Part shown: positions 54,145-64,000 of the stretch, piece by piece
Position numbering within the stretch: the stretch's first letter is position 1
Layout: the number at the start of each line of letters is the position of its first letter
From: Methylomonas albis
GTDB lineage: Bacteria; Pseudomonadota; Gammaproteobacteria; Methylococcales; Methylomonadaceae
Reading direction: 5' to 3'
DNA: 64,000 nucleotides
Assembly: GCF_014850955.1 (NCBI RefSeq)
Contig: NZ_JACXSS010000001.1
Span: 3,534,001-3,598,000 of the forward strand
Notes under the pieces: model-generated
What the model was told of the DNA's origin: nothing
Databases searched by the model: none
What the model saw: only the letters and a program-made list of their open reading frames with translations
Position numbers and translations under genes: made by a program

Positions 54145-55854
54145 ATGCGCACTTCCCAATTTCCTCTTAGCACCGTCAAAGAAATACCTGCCGACGCCGA
54201 AATAGCCAGTCATAAGCTGATGATACGCGCCGGCTTGATCCGCAAACTCGCCGCCGGGGTATATACCTGGCTACCGCTGGGCTTGCGAGTATTGCGTAAG
54301 GTAGAGCATATTGTCCGTGCGGAAATGAATAAAGCCGGTGGTCTGGAAGTGCTGATGCCCGCCCTGCAACCCGCCGAGTTATGGCAGGAAACCGGTCGCT
54401 GGGAAAAATACGGACCGGAATTGGCACGACTGAAAGACCGCCACGACCGCGAATTCTGTTTGGGCCCTACGCATGAGGAAATCATCACCGATCTCGCCCG
54501 TCATGAGTTGAAAAGCTACAAGCAGCTACCTATCACCTATTACCAAATCCAAAGCAAATTCCGCGACGAAATCCGTCCGCGTTTCGGCGTGATGCGTTCG
54601 CGCGAGTTTATAATGAAAGATGCTTACTCGTTCCATCTCGATCAGGAGTCGCTACAAGCAACTTACGACGTAATGTATCAAGCCTACACCAATATTTTTA
54701 ACCGCTTCGGTTTGAAATTCCGGGCAGTGATAGCCGACTCCGGCTCAATTGGCGGCGCAGTTTCCCACGAATTCCACGTACTAGCGGAATCGGGCGAAGA
54801 CGCCATCGCTTTTTCCACCGCCAGCGATTACGCCGCGAATGTCGAAAAAGCCGAAGCCTTAGCACCGGAAGGCGCTCTCGCCGCGCCAACACAAGCTAGG
54901 ACCCTAATTGATACGCCAAATCAGCACAGCATCGAAGATGTCAGTGGGTTTTTTAAGGTCAGTGCGGCGCAGTGTTTAAAAACTTTAATTGTCAAAGGCG
55001 ACGACGACACCTTAGTTGCGTTATTACTGCGCGGTGATCACGAATTAAACCCGATAAAAGCCGAAAAAATCGACGGCGTACTGTCACCACTGGTATTTGC
55101 CAGCGATGAGGAAATTCTCGGAGCCTGCCGCTGCAAACCCGGCTCGATAGGTCCGTTCGACCTAAGTATCAAGATAGTTGCTGATCGTAGCGTGACAGTG
55201 ATGTCCGACTTTATTTGCGGCGCTAACCAGGACGGTAAACATTATCAAGGCGTCAACTGGCAGCGCGACCTTGCCTTACCTGAACACATTGCAGACTTAC
55301 GCATGGTCGTCGAAGGCGATCCCAGTCCTGACGGCAAAGGGGAAATTACGATTGCCAGAGGCATCGAAGTAGGCCATATTTTTCAGCTTGGCACTAAGTA
55401 CAGCGAAGCGATGAACGCTTCCATCGTTAACGAAGCCGGCAAAAACCAGATCATGCTCATGGGTTGCTACGGCATTGGCATCTCACGGGTGGTCGCGGCC
55501 GCTATCGAACAAGGCCACGACGACCGCGGCATTATCTGGCCTAACGAACTAGCACCGTTTCAGGTGGCGATTTGCCCGATGAATATGCATAAATCTGATC
55601 GATTGATCGATACGGTCGAAAAAATCTATCAGGACTTAACTGATGCCGGCATCGAAGTCTTACTGGACGATAGAAAAGTCCGCGCCGGCTTCATGTTCTC
55701 GGACATGGAACTGATCGGCATACCGCACCGCATCGTGATCGGCGACAGAGGCCTTGATAGCGGTACCGTGGAATATCAGGGTAGGATGGATAAAGAAAGC
55801 CAGAATGTTGAGTTCGACAATCTAGTCAATTTTATCAAGAACAAACTTGTATAA
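54145..55854 (+). CDS. proS: Prolyl-tRNA synthetase
   Basis: A 569-residue class II aminoacyl-tRNA synthetase of the bacterial type. Motif 1 and 2 areas include [30 protein letters not shown] and [25 protein letters not shown]; the editing (YbaK-like) insertion lies around 240-390; motif 3 is in [18 protein letters not shown], and an anticodon-binding domain completes it. Full length. Confidence 0.96.
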   Translation: MRTSQFPLSTVKEIPADAEIASHKLMIRAGLIRKLAAGVYTWLPLGLRVLRKVEHIVRAEMNKAGGLEVLMPALQPAELWQETGRWEKYGPELARLKDRHDREFCLGPTHEEIITDLARHELKSYKQLPITYYQIQSKFRDEIRPRFGVMRSREFIMKDAYSFHLDQESLQATYDVMYQAYTNIFNRFGLKFRAVIADSGSIGGAVSHEFHVLAESGEDAIAFSTASDYAANVEKAEALAPEGALAAPTQARTLIDTPNQHSIEDVSGFFKVSAAQCLKTLIVKGDDDTLVALLLRGDHELNPIKAEKIDGVLSPLVFASDEEILGACRCKPGSIGPFDLSIKIVADRSVTVMSDFICGANQDGKHYQGVNWQRDLALPEHIADLRMVVEGDPSPDGKGEITIARGIEVGHIFQLGTKYSEAMNASIVNEAGKNQIMLMGCYGIGISRVVAAAIEQGHDDRGIIWPNELAPFQVAICPMNMHKSDRLIDTVEKIYQDLTDAGIEVLLDDRKVRAGFMFSDMELIGIPHRIVIGDRGLDSGTVEYQGRMDKESQNVEFDNLVNFIKNKLV

Positions 55855-55871
55855 CAGTCGTTAGATTAACC

Positions 55872-55897
55872 AAAAAAGGGCGCAAATGGCGCCCTTT
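55872..55897. terminator. Bidirectional terminator between proS and rubredoxin
   Basis: AAAGGGCGC (55875-55883) pairs with GCGCCCTTT (55889-55897). On the minus strand a run of six T follows, serving the rubredoxin gene. Confidence 0.85.
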
Positions 55898-55922
55898 CTC
55901 TGTCCGACACAGATAGCCGGTA

Positions 55923-56093
55923 TTACCGAACCAGGGTAAACATCGATTTTACCGCGCCGCACTTAGGGCAACCCCAATCTTCCGGAACATCTTCCCAGCG
56001 AGTGCCGGCAGCGACACCGTTGCGCGGATCGCCCAACTGCTCGTCATAAATATGCCCACAAGTTTTGCATTTATATTTTCTATACTCGGCCAT
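55923..56093 (-). CDS. Rubredoxin
   Basis: A 56-residue electron carrier with one iron bound by four Cys: Cys9 and Cys12 ([10 protein letters not shown]) and Cys42 and Cys45 ([10 protein letters not shown]), with the aromatic WEDVPEDW around the site. The first residues are [10 protein letters not shown]. An A-rich GAGG site precedes the ATG at 56093 (rc of CCTCGG). Too short to be listed by simple length filters but a clear gene. Rubredoxins serve oxygen-reducing or oxygenase systems; the partner here is unknown. Confidence 0.95.
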   Translation of the reverse strand: MAEYRKYKCKTCGHIYDEQLGDPRNGVAAGTRWEDVPEDWGCPKCGAVKSMFTLVR

Positions 56094-56382
56094 TTTATAT
56101 CCTCGGCTTGAAATTAATGTTTAAACAAAGCGGCGGAATTGTAGCTCATGTATCCCTGCTAAAAAACCACGAATATATGAAGGTATCAACAAAATGAAAC
56201 CAGTCAATTCACAATAACTCGCACATAAACGCCCCCTAGAGCATCCTTTACTGTGCGAGCTATGTCCGAAAAGCAATAGCAAAAAAACGGTGTAACAGAA
56301 TTGTTATTTGAATTGGATGACAAAAACGGGTATAAGCCTAACGGAAGGGGGATCGTAAATTTTTATTTTTTTTGAGGTTGTA

Positions 56383-57201
56383 ATGGATATAAATACTTTT
56401 ACTAATCGTTTAAAGCAAACCGTACTTTTGGCAGCAGGTTTGAGTTTGTTCACTCCTGTTGCAATGGCTAGTACGTGGGTCGGCACAGCCGATTATAAAG
56501 CGGCACCTGGCGCCACTGGCGATGAAGCGATTGTTGGCCCGTTTGATACGTACGATTTCGGCTCCGGAGTTACGCTGGTGCAATTCACCGATGCAACTCA
56601 CTTCACTGCTTACTTCCAAACCATTGTGGATGGGCACTTTCTGAATAATACCGGTATCAATGTTCCGGAATTGAATATTGCTGGTGCCGGCTCTGGCTTT
56701 GAATTGACGGTAGCAGCAACCCTGAGCGGCACATACGCTAATTTTTCTGGATTCCAATCATTTAGTTTTACCGGTGGGAACGTTAACCTGTACTTTGACA
56801 CAACACCGGATTACAGCTTTAACGGCGATAGTGGCTTCAATAACGGTGCAGCTATACTATCAGGCACCGTCACTAGCGGCTCCGGCGTCCTAGCACCAGC
56901 AGGCATAGGCGCCGAGCAACTAGATTTGAATTTTTCCGGCATTTTCGGCAGCTACGATTCCAACGTTTACTCCCCAGGCATTAATGGTGGACACTCGACT
57001 TTTTCGATAAATCTGAACAACTCGTCTTTATTGTCGGGAATCAATAGCGTCTTGGGCCAAAACAAAAATACAGGCGTACTTGCTGCGGTAGATGGCTCTA
57101 TTCAATTGACAGCAGTACCTGTCCCGGCAGCTGTATGGCTATTCGGCACTGGCCTGGTTGGCTTGATGACTGCCGGTAAACGCAAAAGTATCATAGCTTA
57201 A
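56383..57201 (+). CDS. Secreted protein with VPxPA/PEP-CTERM-like sorting tail
   Basis: A 272-residue protein with GAGG six bases before the ATG, a signal peptide (TVLLAAGLSLFTPVAMA), an extracellular beta-rich region with many Gly, Ser, Asn and Phe, and a tail VPVPAAVWLFGTGLVGLM with Lys-Arg after it. This is a VPLPA-CTERM form common in methanotrophs. Related to flocculation-type PEP-CTERM proteins only by general pattern. Likely cell-surface or exopolysaccharide-associated. The exosortase is not obvious in this window apart from XrtH, which prefers IPTL tails. Confidence 0.75.
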   Translation: MDINTFTNRLKQTVLLAAGLSLFTPVAMASTWVGTADYKAAPGATGDEAIVGPFDTYDFGSGVTLVQFTDATHFTAYFQTIVDGHFLNNTGINVPELNIAGAGSGFELTVAATLSGTYANFSGFQSFSFTGGNVNLYFDTTPDYSFNGDSGFNNGAAILSGTVTSGSGVLAPAGIGAEQLDLNFSGIFGSYDSNVYSPGINGGHSTFSINLNNSSLLSGINSVLGQNKNTGVLAAVDGSIQLTAVPVPAAVWLFGTGLVGLMTAGKRKSIIA

Positions 57202-57226
57202 GCTGTAAGATCTAGAGCACATCGAT

Positions 57227-57265
57227 CCGTCGCCCACGTTATACTAACGCTTGGGCGACGGTTTT
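57227..57265 (+). terminator. Terminator after the sorting-tail gene
   Basis: CCGTCGCCCA (57227-57236) and TGGGCGACGG (57252-57261) form a 10-bp stem followed by TTTT. Confidence 0.85.
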
Positions 57266-57286
57266 ATTCTGGATTAGTGTCTACAG

Positions 57287-58294
57287 CTATAATCCTTTCG
57301 AAAACAATAAACAAATCCTAAACAGGCCTTCCCATTCGTCTCCGGCAGCTTGGCCCTTGATCAGGCAATCCGCGTTCGCGCTCGCTTGCAAAATACCCTG
57401 CAAATCCTTGCTTTTCAACCTGTGCAACGCTTCCTGCACCAATTGCTTGCGCTTATCCCAAATCTGATATTTTTTGTAGATAGCTTCTTGATTTCCGCCG
57501 TATTTTAAATCCGCCTTGATATTAATCAACATTCTGGCTTCACGGCTGATGGCCCAAAGCACCACCGGTGCCGCAACGCTCTCGGCCTTGAGCCCGGCAA
57601 GAATTTTAACAGCGCGATTTACCTTGCCAGACAACAAAGCATCCATCAACTTAAAAACATCGAAACGGGCACTATCAGCCACATCGCTTTCAACCATGGC
57701 TTTGTTGATACGTTTAGCCCCATACAGAATATAGAGCTTTTCAAGCTCCTGTGCAGCGGCCAGCAAATTGCCCTCCACCCGCACAGCTAGACTTTTTAAC
57801 GCGTCGCCCTCCAAATGCATGCCTTTACGCTCCGCTCGACGCTGCAACCAATGTAACAACTCCGGCCCTTGCAACGGCCAGACTTGCACGACTGCCGCCA
57901 CCTTGTCCAAGGCCTGAAACCATTGCGATTTCTGAGCCGAACTATCCAGTTTACCGGCCGTGATCAGCAATACGGTATCTTCCGGCGGACGCTGACAATA
58001 CGCGCTTAGCGCTTTACTGCCTTCCAAACCCGGCTTGCCGGAAGGCAGACGCAAATCAATGAGTTTTTTGTCGGAAAAGATCGAAAGGGATTCTGCTTCT
58101 AGGCTTAATTGCGGCCACTCGTTACCAGTATCGATGGAGATTACTTCGCGAGTGAAATAGCCTGCCGCACGCGCCGCACGCCGAATATCGTCCGCAGCTT
58201 CGCCTAGCTGTAAAGGCTCGTCACCGCTAAGCAGATAGACCGGCACCAGTTCCTTGTGCAAGGCCGCGGATAGCTGGTCAAGCTTTAGACGCAT
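57287..58294 (-). CDS. holA: DNA polymerase III delta subunit
   Basis: A 335-residue clamp-loader subunit that opens the beta sliding clamp. It starts MRLKLDQLSAALHKELVPVYLLSGDEPLQL, the usual delta N-terminus, and has the AAA+ fold without a P-loop, as normal for delta. Follows lptE by 2 bp, in the conserved order leuS-lptE-holA. Confidence 0.9.
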   Translation of the reverse strand: MRLKLDQLSAALHKELVPVYLLSGDEPLQLGEAADDIRRAARAAGYFTREVISIDTGNEWPQLSLEAESLSIFSDKKLIDLRLPSGKPGLEGSKALSAYCQRPPEDTVLLITAGKLDSSAQKSQWFQALDKVAAVVQVWPLQGPELLHWLQRRAERKGMHLEGDALKSLAVRVEGNLLAAAQELEKLYILYGAKRINKAMVESDVADSARFDVFKLMDALLSGKVNRAVKILAGLKAESVAAPVVLWAISREARMLINIKADLKYGGNQEAIYKKYQIWDKRKQLVQEALHRLKSKDLQGILQASANADCLIKGQAAGDEWEGLFRICLLFSKGL

Positions 58295-58296
58295 AC

Positions 58297-58797
58297 TTAT
58301 TTTTTCTGAGTATCGACGGCTATTCTGGCTCTAGCCAATATCATCCGCGCAACTTGCTTGTAGATTTCATTACGAATTAATTGTTCTTCGTTACCTTTCG
58401 CCAATACCGCGGTCTGGTCGTTAAAAAATTCCCTGGAAATTTCGATGACTTGCTCGTCCATCAAGGCATTTTCCTTGCTGTCGAAAAACTGAAAACGCAG
58501 ATAATACTCGAGCTCTGACTCACTGGATTTACCAGTGGAACCGATCGTCAGCACCCGGTTACGCATCTCTTCCCTGAGCACCTTGACCACCACACCCGCA
58601 TCATTTGGAGAACCGACTATTTTACCTTTAGACGCTTTCATGATGGACTGCAGCTGACCCTGAAGCGGCGTGGAAGCGCCAAACACATACATGTTTTTCA
58701 GCACTTCCGGCATCTCTATCGAACCGCGCAGATGGTATCCGCAGCCGACCAGCAGCGCCAACACCCCGACCAAGATTATTCGGCTCAATTGATTCAT
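58297..58797 (-). CDS. lptE: LPS-assembly lipoprotein LptE
   Basis: A 166-residue lipoprotein; the ATG at 58797 gives a signal peptide ending in lipobox LVGC (Cys of GCGYHLRG as lipidated residue). LptE works with LptD to insert LPS into the outer membrane. The YHLRG start of the mature protein is typical. Lies between leuS and holA. Confidence 0.9.
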   Translation of the reverse strand: MNQLSRIILVGVLALLVGCGYHLRGSIEMPEVLKNMYVFGASTPLQGQLQSIMKASKGKIVGSPNDAGVVVKVLREEMRNRVLTIGSTGKSSESELEYYLRFQFFDSKENALMDEQVIEISREFFNDQTAVLAKGNEEQLIRNEIYKQVARMILARARIAVDTQKK

Positions 58798-58819
58798 CTG
58801 TTTCTCGAAAACCCAGCGT

Positions 58820-61408
58820 TTAAACAACGATATTCACCAATTTTTGCGGCACTACAATCAGCTTTTTGACCGGCTTACCTTCCAGATAGCGCTGCACGTT
58901 CTCGTCGGCTAAAGCCAGCGCTTCAACTTGTTCCTTGGAAGCCGTGGCCGCTACCGATAATTTCCCGCGCAACTTGCCATTGACCTGTACCACCATCTCG
59001 ATGGCATCCTGCTGCAACGCCGACTCGTCGATTACCGGCCAAGCCGCGACCGCGATGTCATCGTTGTGTCCCAACTCATTCCAAAGCTCTTGAGCTGCAT
59101 GCGGAATAATCGGCGCCAGCATCAAGACTATGGCTTCCAGTACTTCCTGACGGATTGCCCTGCCATTGGCACTATCGTCTTCAAATTTATTCAACGCATT
59201 AACCAACTCCATGTTGGCGGCAATCGCGGTATTAAAAGTATGGCGGCGCGCCATGTCGTCGCTGACTTTTTGCAAAGCCTGATACAACTGGCGGCGCAAC
59301 ACTTTCTGATCGTCGCTCAGCGCCGCCTTGTCCAATGCTTGATTCGGCAAACCGGCTTCGACGTGCAAATAGACTTGCCGCCACAAGCGTTTCAGGAAGC
59401 GGAAGGCACCTTCCACGCCGGCGTCATTCCATTCCAGCGACTGGTCGGGCGGCGACGTAAACATCGTGTACAAACGCACGGTGTCGGCTCCGTATTTGTC
59501 GATCAATACCTGTGGATCGACGCCGTTGTTCTTGGACTTCGACATTTTCTCCACCGCGCCGACGGTGACCGGCGAGCCGTCTTCCAATAATTTGGCACCA
59601 ATGATTTTGCCTTTGGCATTGCGTTCGACATCGATTTGGGTCAGGTTGAAATAACGCTTGTGGCCGTGGTCGTCGATTTGATAAAAGGTTTCGGCAATCA
59701 CCATCCCTTGCGTCAGCAAGTTTTTGAAGGGCTCATCGCACACCACCAAACCTTCATCGCGCAACAATTTGGTGAAAAAACGCGCATAGAGCAAATGCAA
59801 AATCGCATGTTCGATGCCACCGATGTAATGATCGACCGGCAACCAGTAGTTGGCGCGCTGGTCCAGCATTGCGCTATCGCAATCCTGGCTGGCGTAACGG
59901 GCGAAATACCAGGACGATTCCATGAAGGTATCGAAAGTATCAGTCTCGCGCCGAGCCGGCTTGCCGCATGTCGGGCAATCAGTATGCGGAAAGGTCGGAT
60001 GCGCGGCCAACGGCGATTGCGAACCGTCCAGCACTACGTCGCGCGGCAGGGTTACCGGCAACTGCTCGTCCGGCACCGGCACCGTGCCGCAGTCGTCGCA
60101 GTAAATCACCGGAATCGGCGCGCCCCAGTAACGCTGGCGTGATACGCCCCAATCGCGCAATCTGAAATTGGTTTTGCGCTCGCCCTTGTCGATGCCAGTC
60201 AATTTGGCGGCGATGGCATCGAAGGCTTGCTTGAAAGTCAAGCCGTCAAATTCGCCTGAGTTTTTCAATACGCCTTTATCGGTAAACGCTTTTTCAGCAA
60301 CGCTGTCGTCGGCACCGTCAGCCGCCGCTATCACTTCCTTGATGGCAATGCCGTATTTTTTCGCGAATTCATAGTCGCGCTGGTCGTGTGCCGGAACGGA
60401 CATTACCGCGCCGGTGCCGTAATTCATCAACACGAAGTTGGCGATCCATACAGGGACCGATTCGCCAGTCAGCGGATGGATAGCGCTGTAACCTGAGGCG
60501 ATACCGCGCTTTTCCATGGTTTCCATCGCCGCTTCAGAGGTTTCCATCAACTTGCAGGATTCGATGAACACGGCGATGTCGGCGTTTGCTTCAGCCGCTT
60601 TCAACGCCAACGGATGTTCCGCGGCCACGGCAACATAGGTCACACCCATCACGGTATCGGGACGGGTGGTATAGATGCGGATCGGCGCGTCAAAACCATC
60701 GACGGCAAAGTCCATTTCCACGCCTTCGGAACGGCCTATCCAATTGGCCTGCATGGTTCTGACCTGTTCCGGCCAGCCGGGCAGTTTATCCAGCGAGGTC
60801 AGCAATTCGTCGGCATAAGCGGTGATTTTTAAAAACCACTGCGAAATTTCTTTTTTCTCAACTTGAGTATCACAGCGCCAGCAACAGCCGTCGATCACCT
60901 GCTCATTAGCCAGTACGGTTTGGTCATGCGGGCACCAGTTGACCGGCGCGGTTTTTTTATAAACCAGACCTTTTTCAAGCAAGCGGATGAAAAACCATTG
61001 TTCCCAACGGTAATAACTCGGATCGCAGGTCGCCAGCTCACGGCTCCAGTCATAGCCAAAACCCAAACGCTTAAGCTGATCGCGCATGTAATCGATATTG
61101 GAATAGGTCCAATCTGCAGGGTGCACCTTGTTTTGCATCGCCGCATTTTCCGCCGGCAAACCAAAGGCGTCCCAGCCCATCGGTTGCAACACATGCTTGC
61201 CTTGCATCCTTTGGAAGCGACTGATCACGTCGCCGATGGTGTAATTGCGCACATGCCCCATGTGCAACTTGCCGCTAGGATAAGGAAACATCGACAGGCA
61301 ATAATATTTTTCCTTGCCGGTATCTTCAGAAGCCGTGAACACCCCGGTTTTTTCCCAGTCGGCCTGTACTTTTTGCTCGATCGCCGACGGCTTGTATTGC
61401 TCTTCCAT
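58820..61408 (-). CDS. leuS: Leucyl-tRNA synthetase
   Basis: An 862-residue class I synthetase: HIGH-type motif [14 protein letters not shown], zinc or CxxC stretch in [11 protein letters not shown]1 editing domain with [21 protein letters not shown] motif in [11 protein letters not shown] and the Leu-specific C-terminal domain. Full length. Confidence 0.97.
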   Translation of the reverse strand: MEEQYKPSAIEQKVQADWEKTGVFTASEDTGKEKYYCLSMFPYPSGKLHMGHVRNYTIGDVISRFQRMQGKHVLQPMGWDAFGLPAENAAMQNKVHPADWTYSNIDYMRDQLKRLGFGYDWSRELATCDPSYYRWEQWFFIRLLEKGLVYKKTAPVNWCPHDQTVLANEQVIDGCCWRCDTQVEKKEISQWFLKITAYADELLTSLDKLPGWPEQVRTMQANWIGRSEGVEMDFAVDGFDAPIRIYTTRPDTVMGVTYVAVAAEHPLALKAAEANADIAVFIESCKLMETSEAAMETMEKRGIASGYSAIHPLTGESVPVWIANFVLMNYGTGAVMSVPAHDQRDYEFAKKYGIAIKEVIAAADGADDSVAEKAFTDKGVLKNSGEFDGLTFKQAFDAIAAKLTGIDKGERKTNFRLRDWGVSRQRYWGAPIPVIYCDDCGTVPVPDEQLPVTLPRDVVLDGSQSPLAAHPTFPHTDCPTCGKPARRETDTFDTFMESSWYFARYASQDCDSAMLDQRANYWLPVDHYIGGIEHAILHLLYARFFTKLLRDEGLVVCDEPFKNLLTQGMVIAETFYQIDDHGHKRYFNLTQIDVERNAKGKIIGAKLLEDGSPVTVGAVEKMSKSKNNGVDPQVLIDKYGADTVRLYTMFTSPPDQSLEWNDAGVEGAFRFLKRLWRQVYLHVEAGLPNQALDKAALSDDQKVLRRQLYQALQKVSDDMARRHTFNTAIAANMELVNALNKFEDDSANGRAIRQEVLEAIVLMLAPIIPHAAQELWNELGHNDDIAVAAWPVIDESALQQDAIEMVVQVNGKLRGKLSVAATASKEQVEALALADENVQRYLEGKPVKKLIVVPQKLVNIVV

Positions 61409-61499
61409 CCTATTCGTCTTTTGCTGTAAAAAGGCGCTAGAATACCTTAGAGACGCTTAAAGCTAAAGCGTGAAAATTAAAACAACACAAGGAGCAGCC

Positions 61500-61988
61500 A
61501 TGGGCGAAAACAAACTGATCAAAGCGTACGACGATCTGATGGGCCATCTTTACGAAGCTCTGGACGATACCTTGCACTCCGTCGCCGACGCCTTGGAAAT
61601 AGCCAAGGAAAAAACCAGCGCGCTGGGCGGCCACACGCAAGAAGAAATCAATAAAATCGCCGACTATGTGATGCGCGACGTTGAACATGTCGCCACCGCG
61701 CCGTCGCAACAAGACGACAGCAACTCGTTGTCCGAATGGTTGAAGTTTGACATCGATTTGATCGAAAACTTTGCCTTGGATGCCTTCATGGACATCGCCG
61801 ACAAAACCAAGGTCAAACTGGCCGCGTTGGAGATGGAAGCCAAACTGTATCATCCGTACAAGAGCGGCGAAGTGGCCGGCCCCGGCACTTTTGTGTGCGA
61901 TGCCTGCGGCAAGCAAATCGCCTTTAAATCCACCAGCATTATGCCGGCCTGCCCGGAGTGTAAAGGCAGCAGTTTCTCACGCTGTTGA
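61500..61988 (+). CDS. YbeL-like zinc-ribbon protein (DUF1451)
   Basis: A 162-residue protein; the ATG at 61500 has AAGGAG six bases upstream (an ATG at 61470 is less likely). N-terminal helical coiled-coil region (LMGHLYEALDDTLHSVADAL), C-terminal zinc ribbon with CDACGK and CPECKG. Divergent from leuS, as ybeL is in Escherichia coli. Function unknown. Confidence 0.8.
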   Translation: MGENKLIKAYDDLMGHLYEALDDTLHSVADALEIAKEKTSALGGHTQEEINKIADYVMRDVEHVATAPSQQDDSNSLSEWLKFDIDLIENFALDAFMDIADKTKVKLAALEMEAKLYHPYKSGEVAGPGTFVCDACGKQIAFKSTSIMPACPECKGSSFSRC

Positions 61989-62046
61989 TATTGCAGGCTT
62001 TAACCTTATAATGCAGGCTTTTATTTTTTAGCAATCGAGGGCGATT

Positions 62047-62820
62047 ATGCGCAGGGTGATTTTCAATCAGAAAGGCGGCGTGGGTAAATCTACCATTACC
62101 TGCAACCTAGCAGCCATCAGCGCCGTGGAGGGTAAAAAAACCCTGGTGATCGATCTCGATGTGCAAGGCAACTCCACCCAGTATCTGCTGGGCAATAAGG
62201 TTGCCGATTCCGACAAAACCATCGCCCACTTTTTCAAGGACAGCCTTGGGCTGGGCTTATTCGGCGGCGGCAAGGAAGGCTTGGACGGTTTGATTCACGA
62301 AACCCCCTTCCCAAACCTGTATGTACTGCCGTCGCATACCGATCTGGAAGGTTTACAAAGCCGGCTGGAGTCGCGGCATAAAATCTACAAATTAAAAGAA
62401 GCGCTGGAAAAACTGGAAGGTTTCGATCAAATCTACATCGACACCCCGCCTATCCTGAATTTTTACAGCCTGTCCGCCTTAATCGCTGCTGAAAAATGCC
62501 TGATCCCGTTCGATTGCGACACCTTCGCCCGCGAAGCGCTGTACACGCTGATGCGCGCCATCGCTGAAGTCAAAGCCGATCATAACGATAGATTGGAAGT
62601 AGAAGGCGTTATCGTCAACCAATATCAAAAACAGGCCAACCTGCCCCGGCAGCTGGTTGAGGAGCTGATAGCGGAGGGTTTGCCGGTACTGGAAACCAAG
62701 ATTTCCACCTCGGTGAAAGTCCGCGAATCGCATAGCGATGCCCAGCCTTTGATTCACTATGCACCGACGCACAAACTGACCGAAGAATACCGGGCCTTGC
62801 ATTTGGAAATTCACAAATAA
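62047..62820 (+). CDS. ParA-family ATPase
   Basis: A 257-residue MinD/ParA-type ATPase with KGGVGKST near the N-terminus, DLDVQGNST, and DTPP in YIDTPPILNF. The signature Lys is present. No ParB is adjacent. Possibly a chromosome or organelle-positioning protein. A terminator follows. Confidence 0.85.
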   Translation: MRRVIFNQKGGVGKSTITCNLAAISAVEGKKTLVIDLDVQGNSTQYLLGNKVADSDKTIAHFFKDSLGLGLFGGGKEGLDGLIHETPFPNLYVLPSHTDLEGLQSRLESRHKIYKLKEALEKLEGFDQIYIDTPPILNFYSLSALIAAEKCLIPFDCDTFAREALYTLMRAIAEVKADHNDRLEVEGVIVNQYQKQANLPRQLVEELIAEGLPVLETKISTSVKVRESHSDAQPLIHYAPTHKLTEEYRALHLEIHK

Positions 62821-62841
62821 CAGTTACAGGCCTACCCACAT

Positions 62842-62868
62842 AAAAAAGCCGGCAATGCCGGCTTTTTT
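62842..62868 (+). terminator. Terminator after the ParA-family gene
   Basis: AAAAAAGCCGGC-AAT-GCCGGCTTTTTT forms a perfect stem flanked by A and T runs, so it can act in both directions. Confidence 0.9.
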
Positions 62869-62910
62869 GTTTTTCAGAGAGCTACAAAGCAGTGCGCTAC
62901 TGCTAAGTGC

Positions 62911-63267
62911 TTACCCAATTAACTCCATCATCGTTTTTTCAACCCTAAGGTTCAATCGACAAAATGCCTTGTGCAGCACTTCCCAACCTTCGAAAGAAAC
63001 TATCACCCAATTATCGGTTTTGCGATCCCACTCCGTATCCAATAAGGCACCTAGTTGCACTAAATGTTTAAATGTCTCATCGGAAGGGGCATTGATATGA
63101 GCCAAGGCAGCCTCGAGCTGACTTGGCGGTATCAATCGAGCCGCAGGCTGATTGTTACCAGCATGCTGATTCGTATACATCAGATAACCCGGGTTAAGGT
63201 TCAGTTTGTGCAAATCGGTACAGTAAGCATCAAAATCTTGAAGCGGGAACTGCAAAACATGGCTCAT
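62911..63267 (-). CDS. Hypothetical protein after the pyruvate kinase fragment
   Basis: A 118-residue soluble protein from the ATG at 63267 (AAGGA upstream), starting MSHVLQFPLQDFDAYC. It has TDNWVIVSFEGWEVLHKAF near the end. No known family recognised. Same strand as, and 20 bp after, the pyruvate kinase gene, so probably in one transcript. Confidence 0.6.
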   Translation of the reverse strand: MSHVLQFPLQDFDAYCTDLHKLNLNPGYLMYTNQHAGNNQPAARLIPPSQLEAALAHINAPSDETFKHLVQLGALLDTEWDRKTDNWVIVSFEGWEVLHKAFCRLNLRVEKTMMELIG

Positions 63268-63287
63268 TTCCTTACTCCCTAATGGCG

Positions 63288-64000
63288 CTAAATAATTATG
63301 TCGGTCAAGATACACTCGTCTATCGAGGTTTGCTGGATCGTCAGGGTATGCGCCAGCCGTAGTTCGCGCAACATGGCACGCTTTTTGGCTTGATGCTGCT
63401 GCATGCGCCTGAGAATATCGTCCAACACTCGCACCGCGCTGAGCACATGCGGCCCCTTGTTAATCATCACGCACTCCGCCCTATCCCCCATTGCCGCATC
63501 GGTAATTTCAGCACGGGATGGCATCCCCTCCTTTGCGAGGGTTTCCAGAACCTGCGTCGCCCATATCACCGGTACATGGGCGGCTTCGCAAATCCATAAT
63601 ATTTCTTCCTGCACCTCGGCCAGACGCTCAAAACCGCATTCCACGGCCAAATCGCCGCGAGCAATCATCACTCCGCAACAAGGCGCTCGCATAGCGGCCA
63701 ACAACATGGCCGGCAAGTTTTCAAACGCCCGCCTGGTTTCAATTTTTAGCACGATCGCCGGCCGTCTATCCCCCAGACGCGCCATATGTTCATGCAGCAA
63801 CTCGACATCATGAGCACCATTGGCGAAAGACAATTCTACGACGTCAGCGTTTTCAACCACAAAAGCTAGATCATCGATATCCTTTGGAGTCAACGCACCG
63901 ACGCTGAGCCTACTCTCGGGCAGATTGATCCCCTTATCGCCTCTTAGTTTTTCGCCGCGCGAACGGACATGAGTGATTCTGACCAGAACTTGAGCTGCCT
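63288..64000 (-). CDS. Pyruvate kinase-like barrel protein (partial, 5' end outside)
   Basis: The frame is open from beyond the window edge. Visible residues include LRGDKGINLPESRL, the barrel stretch LTPKDIDDLAFVVENADVVELSF, IVLKIETRRAFENL (with the KIE-type Lys and Glu of the active site), GVMIARGDLAVECG (metal-binding), and VIWATQVLETLAKEGMPSRAE. It ends shortly after EITDAAMGDRAECVMINKG and a short helix, with no C-terminal allosteric domain, unlike normal pyruvate kinase. It may therefore be a shortened, diverged enzyme rather than the main Pyk. Confidence 0.75.
   Translation of the reverse strand, partial: AAQVLVRITHVRSRGEKLRGDKGINLPESRLSVGALTPKDIDDLAFVVENADVVELSFANGAHDVELLHEHMARLGDRRPAIVLKIETRRAFENLPAMLLAAMRAPCCGVMIARGDLAVECGFERLAEVQEEILWICEAAHVPVIWATQVLETLAKEGMPSRAEITDAAMGDRAECVMINKGPHVLSAVRVLDDILRRMQQHQAKKRAMLRELRLAHTLTIQQTSIDECILTDIII

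Noticed and set aside
56383..57201. Calling this protein a substrate of the window's exosortase H
   Set aside because: Its tail is VPVPA-type, not IPTL-type; another exosortase is more likely.
1..64000. CRISPR array
   Set aside because: No regularly spaced short direct repeats with unique spacers were seen; the repeats present are Rhs core, leaders and IS or MITE ends.

Overview
The window reads as chromosome of a gammaproteobacterial methanotroph, most likely Methylomonas or a close relative in the Methylococcaceae. The evidence is two tandem MtdB-type methylene-tetrahydromethanopterin dehydrogenases, a quinoprotein-dehydrogenase-associated SoxYZ-like carrier with its partner metallohydrolase, secreted proteins ending in VPxPA-type sorting tails, and gammaproteobacterial housekeeping synteny (csrA with tRNA-Ser/Arg; leuS-lptE-holA with a divergent YbeL-like gene). 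All calls come from reading the sequence and from memory of families; no search was run.

Layout. 1-2.1 kb: 3' part of a PrtD-type type I secretion ABC transporter and a secreted protein with a PEP-CTERM-like tail. 2.6-7.0 kb: a decayed defence or accessory patch, with an SRA-HNH endonuclease gene broken by an intact IS3-family element and by an early stop, a HEPN-motif gene, and a 5'-truncated umuC. 7.1-11.6 kb and 27.0-32.8 kb: two blocks of an integrating conjugative element (ICE) backbone of the PFGI-1/SPI-7 type, all on the minus strand (ParA, ParB, DUF2857, STY4528, PFL_4669 and DUF3158-like genes; then a topoisomerase zinc-finger protein, STY4534/DUF3577, RadC, DUF932, DUF6876 and DUF7706 types). 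Between the blocks, 11.9-26.3 kb is a cargo locus: an IPTL-CTERM toroid protein, a 2462-residue Sec-exported Rhs protein with toxin tip and immunity gene, a displaced second Rhs end carrying a frameshifted NucA/NucB-type nuclease with a ComJ-like immunity gene, one unknown gene, and exosortase H with a partner membrane protein.

33.0-40.7 kb: an unknown gene, a substrate-binding-protein/histidine-kinase pair, a convergent two-receiver regulator, a cytochrome P450 and a TonB-dependent receptor. 41.1-42.4 kb: an AlpA-like small regulator, a MITE-like element, three tRNAs and csrA. 42.7-64 kb: core genome, including a broken RcnB-like gene, the SoxYZ-like/metallohydrolase/def operon, a Cys-rich HvfA-like peptide, iscR-iscS-iscA, cysE, trmJ, suhB, tandem mtdB, a GacA/UvrY regulator, proS, rubredoxin, a sorting-tail protein, holA-lptE-leuS, a ParA-type ATPase and a pyruvate kinase fragment.

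Most interesting: (i) an Rhs toxin shell with its own signal peptide, encoded directly after an IPTL-CTERM surface protein and near the exosortase expected to process that tail, with no PAAR or VgrG gene in view; (ii) five related hairpin leaders in front of the minus-strand ICE genes, resembling the radC RNA motif; (iii) a second repeated element of about 90 nt whose two copies differ by compensatory base-pair changes.
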